From contig DAIOFH010000102.1 in assembly GCA_036745875.1 (NCBI GenBank), positions 1-14,012 on the forward strand: a DNA stretch of 14,012 bases, given 5' to 3'. This DNA comes from DAIOFH01 sp036745875 (GTDB lineage Bacteria > Planctomycetota > SZUA-567). The notes beneath the pieces were generated by a model. That model worked only from the letters and a program-made list of their open reading frames with translations. It was not told the DNA's origin and ran no database searches. How positions within the stretch are numbered: position 1 is the stretch's first letter; the number at the start of each line of letters is the position of its first letter. Below, in pieces: positions 1 through 6,311 of this stretch. Position numbers and translations under genes: made by a program.

Positions 1-5
1 CGCCC

Positions 6-79
6 AGCGAGCGGTAGCGAGCGATTAATTAATGTAAGAATTTCCAGCATTATCAATTATCAACTATCAATTATCAATT
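6..79. repeat. Short AT-rich tandem and direct repeats downstream of dnaK
   Basis: Two small repeats lie side by side. AGCGAGCG occurs at 6-13 and again at 16-23. A seven-base unit TTATCAA follows in four tandem copies at 50-77 (50-56, 57-63, 64-70, 71-77), with only the third copy differing (CTATCAA). No reading frame of note crosses the stretch. Runs of this kind are often dispersed intergenic repeats in a genome, but other copies cannot be seen from this window. No function is assigned. Confidence 0.6.
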
Positions 80-80
80 G

Positions 81-116
81 AACAAAAAAAGCGCTCCCGC
101 CACAACGGAAGCGCTT
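81..116 (-). terminator. Intrinsic terminator of dnaK
   Basis: On the minus strand the dnaK stop is followed within about 25 bases by a hairpin. Arms 89-99 and 106-116 pair over about 11 positions with one A-C mismatch (outer AAGCGCT/AGCGCTT, inner CCG/CGG) around a six-base loop. Seven T in the transcript follow directly (plus-strand A run at 84-90). This is a textbook rho-independent terminator, so no downstream gene need be co-transcribed with dnaK from its promoter. Confidence 0.88.
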
Positions 117-140
117 CTCTTCTATCTACTGCTCTAAATA

Positions 141-2081
141 TTACTGCTTGTCTTTCTCATCGTCAACCACGGTGTAGTCCGCATCGACAACCCCGTCGTC
201 GCCGCGTTTGGGCTCTTCGCCGCCCTGTGCCGGGGGCGGTTCGGCGGGGCCTTCGCTCGCGCCTTCCGCGCCGCCAGCCTGCTGCTGTGTCTTTTCGTAC
301 ATCTTCTGCGCGATGGAGTGGGAAATCGTTTCGACTTCCTTGAGGGCGGCCTCGATTTCGTCGACCTTGTCGGAACCCTTGATTTCTTCAAGCTTCTTCA
401 GGGCTTCCTCGACCTTTTCCTTGTCTTCGGCGTCGACCTTGTCCGCGTTGTCGTTGAGCATCTTGCGCATCTGGTAAACGGTCTGGTCGGCCTGATTCTG
501 GGTCTGGACCAGCTTTTCCTTTTCCTCGTCTTCCTTGGCGTGCTCGGAAGCGTCCCTGACCATGCGGTTGATTTCCTCGTCCGAAAGGCCGGAGGCGGAC
601 TTGATGGTAATGGACTGCTCCTTGTTCGTCGCCTTGTCCTTCGCCGAGACGGACAGGATGCCGTTGTGGTCGATGGAGAAGGTCACTTCAACCTGCGGCA
701 CGCCTCTGGGGGCCGGCGGGATGCCGTCCAGCTGGAACTTGCCGAGGGTACGGTTGCCGCTCGCCAGCTTGCGCTCGCCCTGCAGGACGTGGATGTCCAC
801 GGCCGGCTGGTTGTCCGCGGCTGTCGAGAAGGTCTCGGACTTCGACACCGGAATCGTGGTGTTCCTGGGGATCAACGGGGTCATCACGCCGCCGAGGGTT
901 TCAATGCCGAGGGTAAGGGGCGTAACGTCGAGCAGGAGAACGTCCCGGACGTCGCCGCCGATGACGCCCGCCTGGATTGCCGCGCCGATGGCGACGACTT
1001 CGTCCGGGTTGACGCCGCGGTGCGGTTCGCGGCCGAAGATTTCCTTGCAGATGGACTGGACGGCGGGCATACGTGTCGAGCCGCCGACAAGGACGACCTC
1101 TTCAATGTCCTTCGGGGACAGACCAGCGTCCTTAAGGCACTGGGTACATGGCTGTCGGCAGCGTTCGACAAGGTTGTCGACAAGTTCTTCGAGCTTGGCG
1201 CGCTTGAGGTTCAGCTGCAGGTGCTTCGGACCGGAAGCGTCGGCGGTGATGTAGGGGATATTGATATCCGTGGACATCGCCTGGGACAGTTCGCACTTCG
1301 CCTTTTCGGCCGCTTCCTTCAGGCGCTGCAAGGCCATCTTGTCGCCGCGCAGGTCTATACCCTGGTCGCGCTTGAATTCGTCGCAGATCCAGTTGATGAT
1401 CGCGTCGTCGAAGTCGTCGCCGCCGAGGTGGGTGTCGCCGTTTGTCGCCAGCACTTCGAAAACGCCGTCGCCGACGTCGAGGATCGAGATATCGAAGGTG
1501 CCGCCGCCAAGGTCGAAGACCGCGATCTTTTCGTTCTTCTTCTTGTCGAGGCCGTAGGCGAGGGACGCGGCGGTCGGTTCGTTGACGATACGCTTGACGT
1601 CAAGTCCGGCGATGCGCCCGGCGTCCTTTGTGGCCTGCCTCTGTGCGTCGTTGTAGTAGGCAGGGACGGTAATGACGGCTTCCGTCACTTTCTCGCCCAG
1701 ATAATCTTCTGCGCACTGTTTGAGGTACTGCAGGATCATTGCGCTGATTTCCGGCGGGGTATAGACTTTACCCATGGCTTCGACGGAGACGAGTTCGTCG
1801 GTGCCGCCGACGATCTTGTACGGCACCATCTTTTCTTCGGACGCGACTTCGGAGTGGCGGCGTCCCATGAAACGCTTGATGGAATAGATGGTGTTTGTGG
1901 GGTTGGTAACCGCCTGGCGCTTGGCGAGTTGGCCTACCAACCGGCCGTCCGCCGTAAAAGCGACTACGGAGGGCGTGGTACGGTTGCCTTCTTTATTGGG
2001 AATGATCTTGGGTTCGCCGCCTTCCATAACGGCGACACAGGAATTTGTGGTACCCAAGTCGATGCCGATTATTTTACCCAT
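141..2081 (-). CDS. dnaK: Molecular chaperone DnaK (Hsp70)
   Basis: This is the ATP-dependent cytosolic Hsp70 chaperone that works with DnaJ and GrpE in folding and heat-shock protection. The 646-residue product has the usual DnaK length and order. The nucleotide-binding domain carries IGIDLGTTNS at 5-14, VFDLGGGTFD at 188-197 and VLVGGSTRMP at 330-339. The interdomain linker DVTPLTLGIE is at 385-394, followed by the substrate-binding beta domain, a charged helical lid, and a flexible Gly/Pro/Glu tail ending in an acidic VDADYTVV-type segment. The start at 2081 is chosen because AAGGAG sits 8 bases upstream and the protein then begins at the family-standard MGKIIGIDLG. The frame is open for 16 more codons upstream, but these look non-coding. 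A terminator follows immediately and neither grpE nor dnaJ is adjacent, so the gene appears to be monocistronic. A long open frame on the opposite strand is a codon-bias shadow. Identification is essentially certain. Confidence 0.98.
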   Translation of the reverse strand: MGKIIGIDLGTTNSCVAVMEGGEPKIIPNKEGNRTTPSVVAFTADGRLVGQLAKRQAVTNPTNTIYSIKRFMGRRHSEVASEEKMVPYKIVGGTDELVSVEAMGKVYTPPEISAMILQYLKQCAEDYLGEKVTEAVITVPAYYNDAQRQATKDAGRIAGLDVKRIVNEPTAASLAYGLDKKKNEKIAVFDLGGGTFDISILDVGDGVFEVLATNGDTHLGGDDFDDAIINWICDEFKRDQGIDLRGDKMALQRLKEAAEKAKCELSQAMSTDINIPYITADASGPKHLQLNLKRAKLEELVDNLVERCRQPCTQCLKDAGLSPKDIEEVVLVGGSTRMPAVQSICKEIFGREPHRGVNPDEVVAIGAAIQAGVIGGDVRDVLLLDVTPLTLGIETLGGVMTPLIPRNTTIPVSKSETFSTAADNQPAVDIHVLQGERKLASGNRTLGKFQLDGIPPAPRGVPQVEVTFSIDHNGILSVSAKDKATNKEQSITIKSASGLSDEEINRMVRDASEHAKEDEEKEKLVQTQNQADQTVYQMRKMLNDNADKVDAEDKEKVEEALKKLEEIKGSDKVDEIEAALKEVETISHSIAQKMYEKTQQQAGGAEGASEGPAEPPPAQGGEEPKRGDDGVVDADYTVVDDEKDKQ

Positions 2082-2089
2082 TTTCAAAA

Positions 2090-2095
2090 CTCCTT
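2090..2095 (-). promoter_or_regulatory. Ribosome binding site of dnaK
   Basis: AAGGAG on the minus strand lies 8 bases before the ATG at 2081. It decides this start over the longer upstream open frame. Confidence 0.85.
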
Positions 2096-2404
2096 GATTA
2101 GTGTCAACCACCGGCATTGAATTTGTCAACGTTTATTAAGCGCAACAAATTGTACCGGGTGGCGGAGCCGACTAGCGGCTACCTGTCTCATATAAAAACT
2201 AACAGTTACGATAAATAATAAAAGGCCGCTTTCCCTCACTCTCACCGGGGAAAGATTGTCAGCATAAACCAATAACAATCTACTCCTATAACAAATATCG
2301 TGCCGCTTTCAAGGTCTTCTTCAATCTTTATCGAAATAATTTGCATCCACTTTAATACCAACACATATAACAACTGTCTAAAATCTGAGACAATCATTAA
2401 CGAG

Positions 2405-2473
2405 GAGCCAAGATATTTTGTCCATATTGATTTATGTCAAAATGACAAGAGATTTTGGCTCGAAAGTTTTTTT
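2405..2473 (+). terminator. Orphan terminator-like hairpin with T7 tract
   Basis: GAGCCAA at 2405-2411 pairs with TTGGCTC at 2455-2461. The helix continues inward through A-T/G-T pairs, TTGTC (2418-2422) with GACAA (2444-2448), then TTGA (2427-2430) with TCAA (2437-2440), closing on a six-base loop. Only a few mismatches or bulges interrupt it. Seven T follow at 2467-2473, five bases after the stem. The arrangement reads as a rho-independent terminator for plus-strand transcription, yet no plus-strand protein gene lies upstream within the window. It may end a small RNA or be a relic of a mobile repeat. Confidence 0.5.
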
Positions 2474-2476
2474 CCC

Positions 2477-2503
2477 CCGGAGTACCCAGAGACTACAGAG
2501 AAC
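2477..2503. repeat. Three nine-base tandem units (ACAGAG-type)
   Basis: CCGGAGTAC, CCAGAGACT and ACAGAGAAC follow one another at 2477-2485, 2486-2494 and 2495-2503. They share an xCxGAGxxx pattern. A related ATCACAGAG inverted repeat lies at 12046-12084, so a dispersed intergenic repeat family is possible. Confidence 0.4.
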
Positions 2504-2620
2504 TGAGCCATTATATAAAAGAACAAAAAATTCTTTGTGGACGCTGTGCTCTCCATGGTTAATAATCCACTCAGACTGCGTTTTGGTACAACAAAAATGA
2601 TTTTCCTCTGGCGGTGGAAT

Positions 2621-2649
2621 TTGTTTTCTTATAAAGTACAGGATATAAT
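2621..2649 (+). promoter_or_regulatory. Sigma70-like promoter of the ABC operon
   Basis: TTGTTT at 2621-2626 and a perfect TATAAT at 2644-2649 are separated by 17 bases. The start of transcription would fall near 2656. This argues that the in-frame ATG at 2656 is not the translation start and favours 2698 or 2716. Confidence 0.6.
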
Positions 2650-2715
2650 CGGGTTATGCCGCAACTTCTCCGGTACGCCGGGGTGGCCGACTCATCTATG
2701 GAAAGAACGCCCGCC

Positions 2716-3645
2716 ATGGTTATTGATGCGAATAATGTCAGCGTTTATTTCGCTTCCACCCTCGCCCTAGACCGCCTGACCTTCTCTGTCGCGGCCGGGG
2801 AGAAGATTGGTTTTCTCGGCCTCAACGGCGCGGGAAAGTCTACCGCGATGCGCATACTCACCGGGTTCCTTTCCCCTAATAGTGGCAGAGTCTGGATAAT
2901 GGGAAGAGACCCCGTCTACTCGGAGACAAGGCAATATTTCGGCTATCTGCCTGAGTCCAACCCCCTTCCGCGTCATATGCGGGTGCGTGAATACCTGGAG
3001 TTCCGCGGCAGGCTGCGCGGGCTTACGAGACGCAAGGCCCGGGAAGCTGCGGCCGAAGCGGCCGACCGATGCAATATCCGCGACCTGTATGAACCGTTGA
3101 TCAAAACCCTTTCCAAAGGACAGCGCCAGCGTGTCGGTTTTGCCGAAACAATCCTGGTCAAGCCGCCGCTGCTGATACTTGACGAGCCAACCTCCGGCCT
3201 CGATCCCGAGGAAGCGGCCAATATCAGGGATTTCCTGAAAAACCTGCCGGGCGAAACGACTCTTTTCCTCTCCAGCCACGTATTGGCCGAAGTGGAATCC
3301 CTGTGCAGCCGGGTAATCATCATTGATCGCGGCAGAATCATCGCCGACGGCTCGGTAGCAAGCATATGCCGGACCAACATCGACCAGCGGGTGATCAACA
3401 TAGAGATACTCGCCGACGAGCCGATACGCGAGACCCTGCGGTCAATCCCCGGCGTCAAGTCGATTCAGATTACGGAGGCGGATACAGACGACGGCGCCGC
3501 GCGCGTCAAACTCACCACGCCGTCCGGTGTGGACCTCAGAAGGGAAATATCCATCCTGTGCGCGCGCAGGGGATGGTTGATAACTGAAATGCAGTTGGAG
3601 CCGCCGAGTTTGGAAGATGTATTCAGAAAACTGAACCGCAGTTGA
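2716..3645 (+). CDS. ABC transporter ATP-binding protein, GldA-like
   Basis: This is the cytoplasmic ATPase subunit that should power the membrane protein encoded next. The 309-residue product has a single ABC domain: Walker A GLNGAGKST at 35-43, a Q-loop region GYLPES in which Glu stands where Gln is usual (common in GldA/ABC-2 exporters), signature LSKGQRQRV at 132-140, Walker B LLILDEP at 152-158, D-loop SGLD, and switch His in LSSH at 188. A C-terminal regulatory segment of about 100 residues follows, typical of ABC-2 exporter ATPases. The start at 2716 is preferred because it begins like family members (MVIDANNVSV) and lies downstream of the predicted transcription start; GGAAAG lies 10 bases upstream. 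ATGs at 2698 and 2656 are in frame alternatives. The partner genes are a fused GldF/GldG-type permease and a DUF4340 protein, so the substrate is probably an envelope component. The substrate itself cannot be told from sequence. Confidence 0.92.
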   Translation: MVIDANNVSVYFASTLALDRLTFSVAAGEKIGFLGLNGAGKSTAMRILTGFLSPNSGRVWIMGRDPVYSETRQYFGYLPESNPLPRHMRVREYLEFRGRLRGLTRRKAREAAAEAADRCNIRDLYEPLIKTLSKGQRQRVGFAETILVKPPLLILDEPTSGLDPEEAANIRDFLKNLPGETTLFLSSHVLAEVESLCSRVIIIDRGRIIADGSVASICRTNIDQRVINIEILADEPIRETLRSIPGVKSIQITEADTDDGAARVKLTTPSGVDLRREISILCARRGWLITEMQLEPPSLEDVFRKLNRS

Positions 3646-3650
3646 AGTCT

Positions 3651-3698
3651 AAAAAAGCGAGATTCGCCATTAATTTGGCAATATTGAGCGCTGTTTTT
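3651..3698 (+). terminator. Terminator-like stem-loop between ATPase and permease genes
   Basis: Starting five bases after the ATPase stop, AAAAAAGCG (3651-3659) pairs with CGCTGTTTT with one A-G mismatch. An inner helix ATT(C)GCCA / TGGCAAT closes on loop TTAATT (3670-3675). Five T at 3694-3698 complete the form of an intrinsic, possibly partial, terminator. Because the permease gene has no obvious promoter of its own, this may act as an attenuator that sets the ATPase to permease ratio. Confidence 0.45.
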
Positions 3699-3702
3699 GA
3701 TC

Positions 3703-3728
3703 TACTCCCATTCATGTGAGAGGGAGTA
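3703..3728. promoter_or_regulatory. Inverted repeat upstream of the permease gene
   Basis: TACTCCC at 3703-3709 and GGGAGTA at 3722-3728 form a perfect seven-base inverted repeat around 12 bases. No T run follows, so it is not a terminator by itself. It could be an operator or an RNA hairpin that buries a GGGAG sequence. No binding protein is known. Confidence 0.35.
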
Positions 3729-3789
3729 TGTCAGGTCGAATGTTCCACTACCGCGAAACGTATGTTCATCCGGGAGAAAGAAAAAGCAT

Positions 3790-6300
3790 ATGTCACGTTT
3801 TCTGACATTGGCCCATCGCGAATGCGCGGGAATCCTCCTCACCCCGTCAACCTACTTCGCCACCGCCTTCTTGGTGTTGGTGAACTCGTTCGCCTTTTTC
3901 CTCACCGTCGCCCGCCCCGCCGCCAGCCGCGCAGTCTTCGATGATATTGCGTTCATGATGCTGTTTACCTCCATCTTCCTCTATCCCTTTGTCGCCATGC
4001 GGCTGTTTGCCGAGGAAAACGCCGACGGCGTTGTGGAAACGCTCCTGACAGCCCCCATAAACCGCTTCGCCATCGTCATGGCCAAGTTTGCGGCGACAAT
4101 GGTCTTTGTTGTGATTTCCCTTCTCCCGGCCGTTGTTTATGCCCTGCTCCTCTCCTACGGGGGCAACCTGGACTGGCGCGCCACAATCGCCGCATTCCTT
4201 GCGCTTCTCTTTTCCGGCGCGACGGCAATGGCTCTAGGCCTGTTCATCTCCACCCTTACGGTATCGGGATCGGCGGCGGGGGCGGCGACAGGCCTTATAC
4301 TTATTTTCATGATGCTGGCGGCGGACTTCGACCCATATGCCGGCATTATTGCCGCCGTTTTCAATGCCACCAGCTTCGTCCCCCACGCGCGCCGCTGGAT
4401 CGCCGGGGAACTGGATACTCGCGGCCTTGTCTATTTTCTTTCCGTGACCGCACTGTTCCTGTTCTATGCATGGCTTTCTGTCGGCATCCGGGGAGCGGGC
4501 GGCAAAAGCCGCGACCGCACCACACGACGCCGCATGATCGTCACCTACTGCCTGGTGATGGGCGGGATTATCCTTGTCGTCATCCAGGCGGCGATTCTGC
4601 AAATCACCGGATTTTGGGAAACGGGCGCGCCGATATTCGGAGCAGGCCTCAGGCGGGTTCCGTGGCACTGGCTGGTACCTGGGCTTCTCGCCATAGTCTT
4701 GTTTTTCTGGTCGACCATGACCTATCGTGCGGCGCGGAGGGCGGAACGCCGCAGCAGGTCGAAACCGACGCGAAAATACGCCACCATTACGGAAACGCAA
4801 GTGCTGACGGCAAGCCAGCTCTATTACGAATCCCGGCGCGAATCGCGGGTGCGCACTATTGGAGCCGCCATCGCGGCGCTTGTGATCGTCGTCAACCTCA
4901 ACTGGCTGGCCCAATACCCCTTCAACACCTTCTCCCAGTCCGGCCTCCTGTATCCGCTTTCCTATCTGAACGCACGCAGCTGGGACGTCACCCAGGACAA
5001 GGCCAATTCACTCACCGACTCCACCCGCCGCACGCTTGACGCGCTCCAGGGGAAGGCGCATATTTATTCGTTCCTTCCGGAGGACGGGGTCTATAACGGC
5101 GTGCCGCTGTCGGACGAAATCCGTCGCCTGCTCGGCCGCTACAATGATTACAACGCCCTCGTAATACCCACCTTTGTCGATCCGGAACGCGATCCGGTGC
5201 GTGCAGCCGAGCTGGCGGACGAGCTCGATATGCCGCTCGAGAGGATCAACAATTCGCTGGTTATCGAATACCGCAACCGCATCATGGTCGAACCCGCCTC
5301 CGACCTGGCAAGCCCGCCAAGCTGGAAACAGCAGACGCCCGGCGACGACCGCTGGGTTTTCGACGGCGAGCGCGGCGTGACGCAGACACTCATGCGGCTT
5401 CTCGATCCCCGCATCCCGAACGTCCTTGTCGCCTACGGCAACCGCGAACTGTCGCTCCTCCCCGGCATCCGCCCCGACCATTCCATCTCCAAGCTCGCCC
5501 GCGCGGTGGAACGCAACAACCTCCGTATCCATCAGTACACTTTTTCGCAAAACCAGCCCATCCCGCCCGAATGCGATATTTTCATCGTGGCGGCCCCGTT
5601 GATGCCTCTGACAAACGAACAGGTCGAGGCGGTTCGCTCTTTTCTCGACCAGGGCGGCAGGCTTCTCTATTTCCCGCCCGCCCCCGGTCCCGAGCTGATG
5701 GCCACGGATTACGATCCATTGGACGACCTGCTTTTTGCCCTTGGCGGGAACTGCCGCTTCGACCGCGTGGAGGACACGACTTACAACTTCGGCGGAATGG
5801 TGCAGTCGCCCCTGGCCAAATTCAAGGGAACGGCGGAAAGCGACCTGCGCTTCGTCCTGCCCCTCGCCCGCTCCATCCGGGAAAACCCCCGTTCGCCGGA
5901 AAACGGCTGGATCACCGAGCGCCTTCTGGAGTCATACCCAAGCGCCACTGCCTGGCCGCAAAAAAAGGGAAGGAGGACGCTCTCCGGACCGTTCACCCTC
6001 GCCTACCGTTCCAGCAAAATGCTTGAAAACGGCGAAGCCCGCGCCGCCGTCTTTTCCTCCGCGAGAATGGCGGCGGACTCGGACCTGGACAAGGGGGAAA
6101 ACGTCTCCATCATCCTTTCCGCCGTCCAATGGCTGGCGGGACGCGAGGAATCATACGAGATTCCGCCCCGCACCTGGACCGATCGCCGCATCACCCTTGA
6201 CGGGCCGGGACTGCGGCTTGTCTTCTGGCTTGGCGTCGTGGCCCTGCCCCTTATCTGGCTTATAACCGGCATGACTGTGTGGGTTGTCCGCAAGGATTAG
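3790..6300 (+). CDS. Fused ABC-2 permease / GldG-type auxiliary protein
   Basis: This inner-membrane subunit of an ABC exporter joins two parts often encoded separately as GldF and GldG. In the 836-residue product, residues 1-240 form an ABC-2 permease with about six membrane segments (near 21-41, 53-73, 93-121, 131-153, 161-178, 211-233) and the cytoplasmic coupling element EENADGVVETLLTAPI at about 75-90. Further segments lie near 249-271, 293-311 and 354-372. From about 380 onward comes the GldG-like (ABC_transp_aux) extracytoplasmic region, opening with the family hallmark SWDVTQDKANSLTDSTRRTL, and a final membrane segment precedes the C-terminal WVVRKD. The start at 3790 is chosen because MSRFLTLAHRE begins like other ABC-2 permeases; a purine-rich GGGAGAAAG lies upstream, rather far (13 bases). 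The frame extends back to 3697, across the hairpin at 3703, which looks non-coding. The DUF4340 gene follows 11 bases later. In Bacteroidetes the Gld homologues serve gliding and secretion; here the cargo is unknown. Confidence 0.9.
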   Translation: MSRFLTLAHRECAGILLTPSTYFATAFLVLVNSFAFFLTVARPAASRAVFDDIAFMMLFTSIFLYPFVAMRLFAEENADGVVETLLTAPINRFAIVMAKFAATMVFVVISLLPAVVYALLLSYGGNLDWRATIAAFLALLFSGATAMALGLFISTLTVSGSAAGAATGLILIFMMLAADFDPYAGIIAAVFNATSFVPHARRWIAGELDTRGLVYFLSVTALFLFYAWLSVGIRGAGGKSRDRTTRRRMIVTYCLVMGGIILVVIQAAILQITGFWETGAPIFGAGLRRVPWHWLVPGLLAIVLFFWSTMTYRAARRAERRSRSKPTRKYATITETQVLTASQLYYESRRESRVRTIGAAIAALVIVVNLNWLAQYPFNTFSQSGLLYPLSYLNARSWDVTQDKANSLTDSTRRTLDALQGKAHIYSFLPEDGVYNGVPLSDEIRRLLGRYNDYNALVIPTFVDPERDPVRAAELADELDMPLERINNSLVIEYRNRIMVEPASDLASPPSWKQQTPGDDRWVFDGERGVTQTLMRLLDPRIPNVLVAYGNRELSLLPGIRPDHSISKLARAVERNNLRIHQYTFSQNQPIPPECDIFIVAAPLMPLTNEQVEAVRSFLDQGGRLLYFPPAPGPELMATDYDPLDDLLFALGGNCRFDRVEDTTYNFGGMVQSPLAKFKGTAESDLRFVLPLARSIRENPRSPENGWITERLLESYPSATAWPQKKGRRTLSGPFTLAYRSSKMLENGEARAAVFSSARMAADSDLDKGENVSIILSAVQWLAGREESYEIPPRTWTDRRITLDGPGLRLVFWLGVVALPLIWLITGMTVWVVRKD

Positions 6301-6311
6301 GATATTTACAT

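Larger units (their letters stand above)
2082..2715. other. AT-rich intergenic region between divergent dnaK and the ABC operon
   Basis: No convincing protein gene is present. The short open frames here lack ribosome binding sites and recognisable composition. The region does hold structure. TGTCAAC occurs twice, 22 bases apart (2102-2108 and 2124-2130). A small hairpin AGCCG/CGGCT spans 2166-2180, flanked by GGT/ACC. CTTTCCC/GGGAAAG pairs at 2229-2254. A long imperfect hairpin followed by a T run lies at 2405-2473, and a nine-base tandem unit lies at 2477-2503. A sigma70-like promoter at 2621-2649 serves the plus-strand operon. No CIRCE element (TTAGCACTC inverted repeat) and no clear promoter for dnaK was found by eye. 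Confidence 0.7.

Noticed and set aside
318..2120. 600-codon open frame on the plus strand opposite dnaK
   Set aside because: It exactly mirrors dnaK, its composition is what reverse-strand reading of G+C-biased third positions gives, and it has no recognisable domain. Long antisense frames across dnaK are a known artefact.
2082..2260. CIRCE or sigma32-type heat-shock element for dnaK
   Set aside because: No TTAGCACTC inverted repeat and no CTTGAA/CCCCAT pair at a suitable spacing was found on the minus strand.
2300..2600. Two overlapping short plus-strand frames (60-68 codons) in the intergenic region
   Set aside because: No ribosome binding sites, atypical AT-rich composition, and both run through the hairpin/T-run at 2405-2473.
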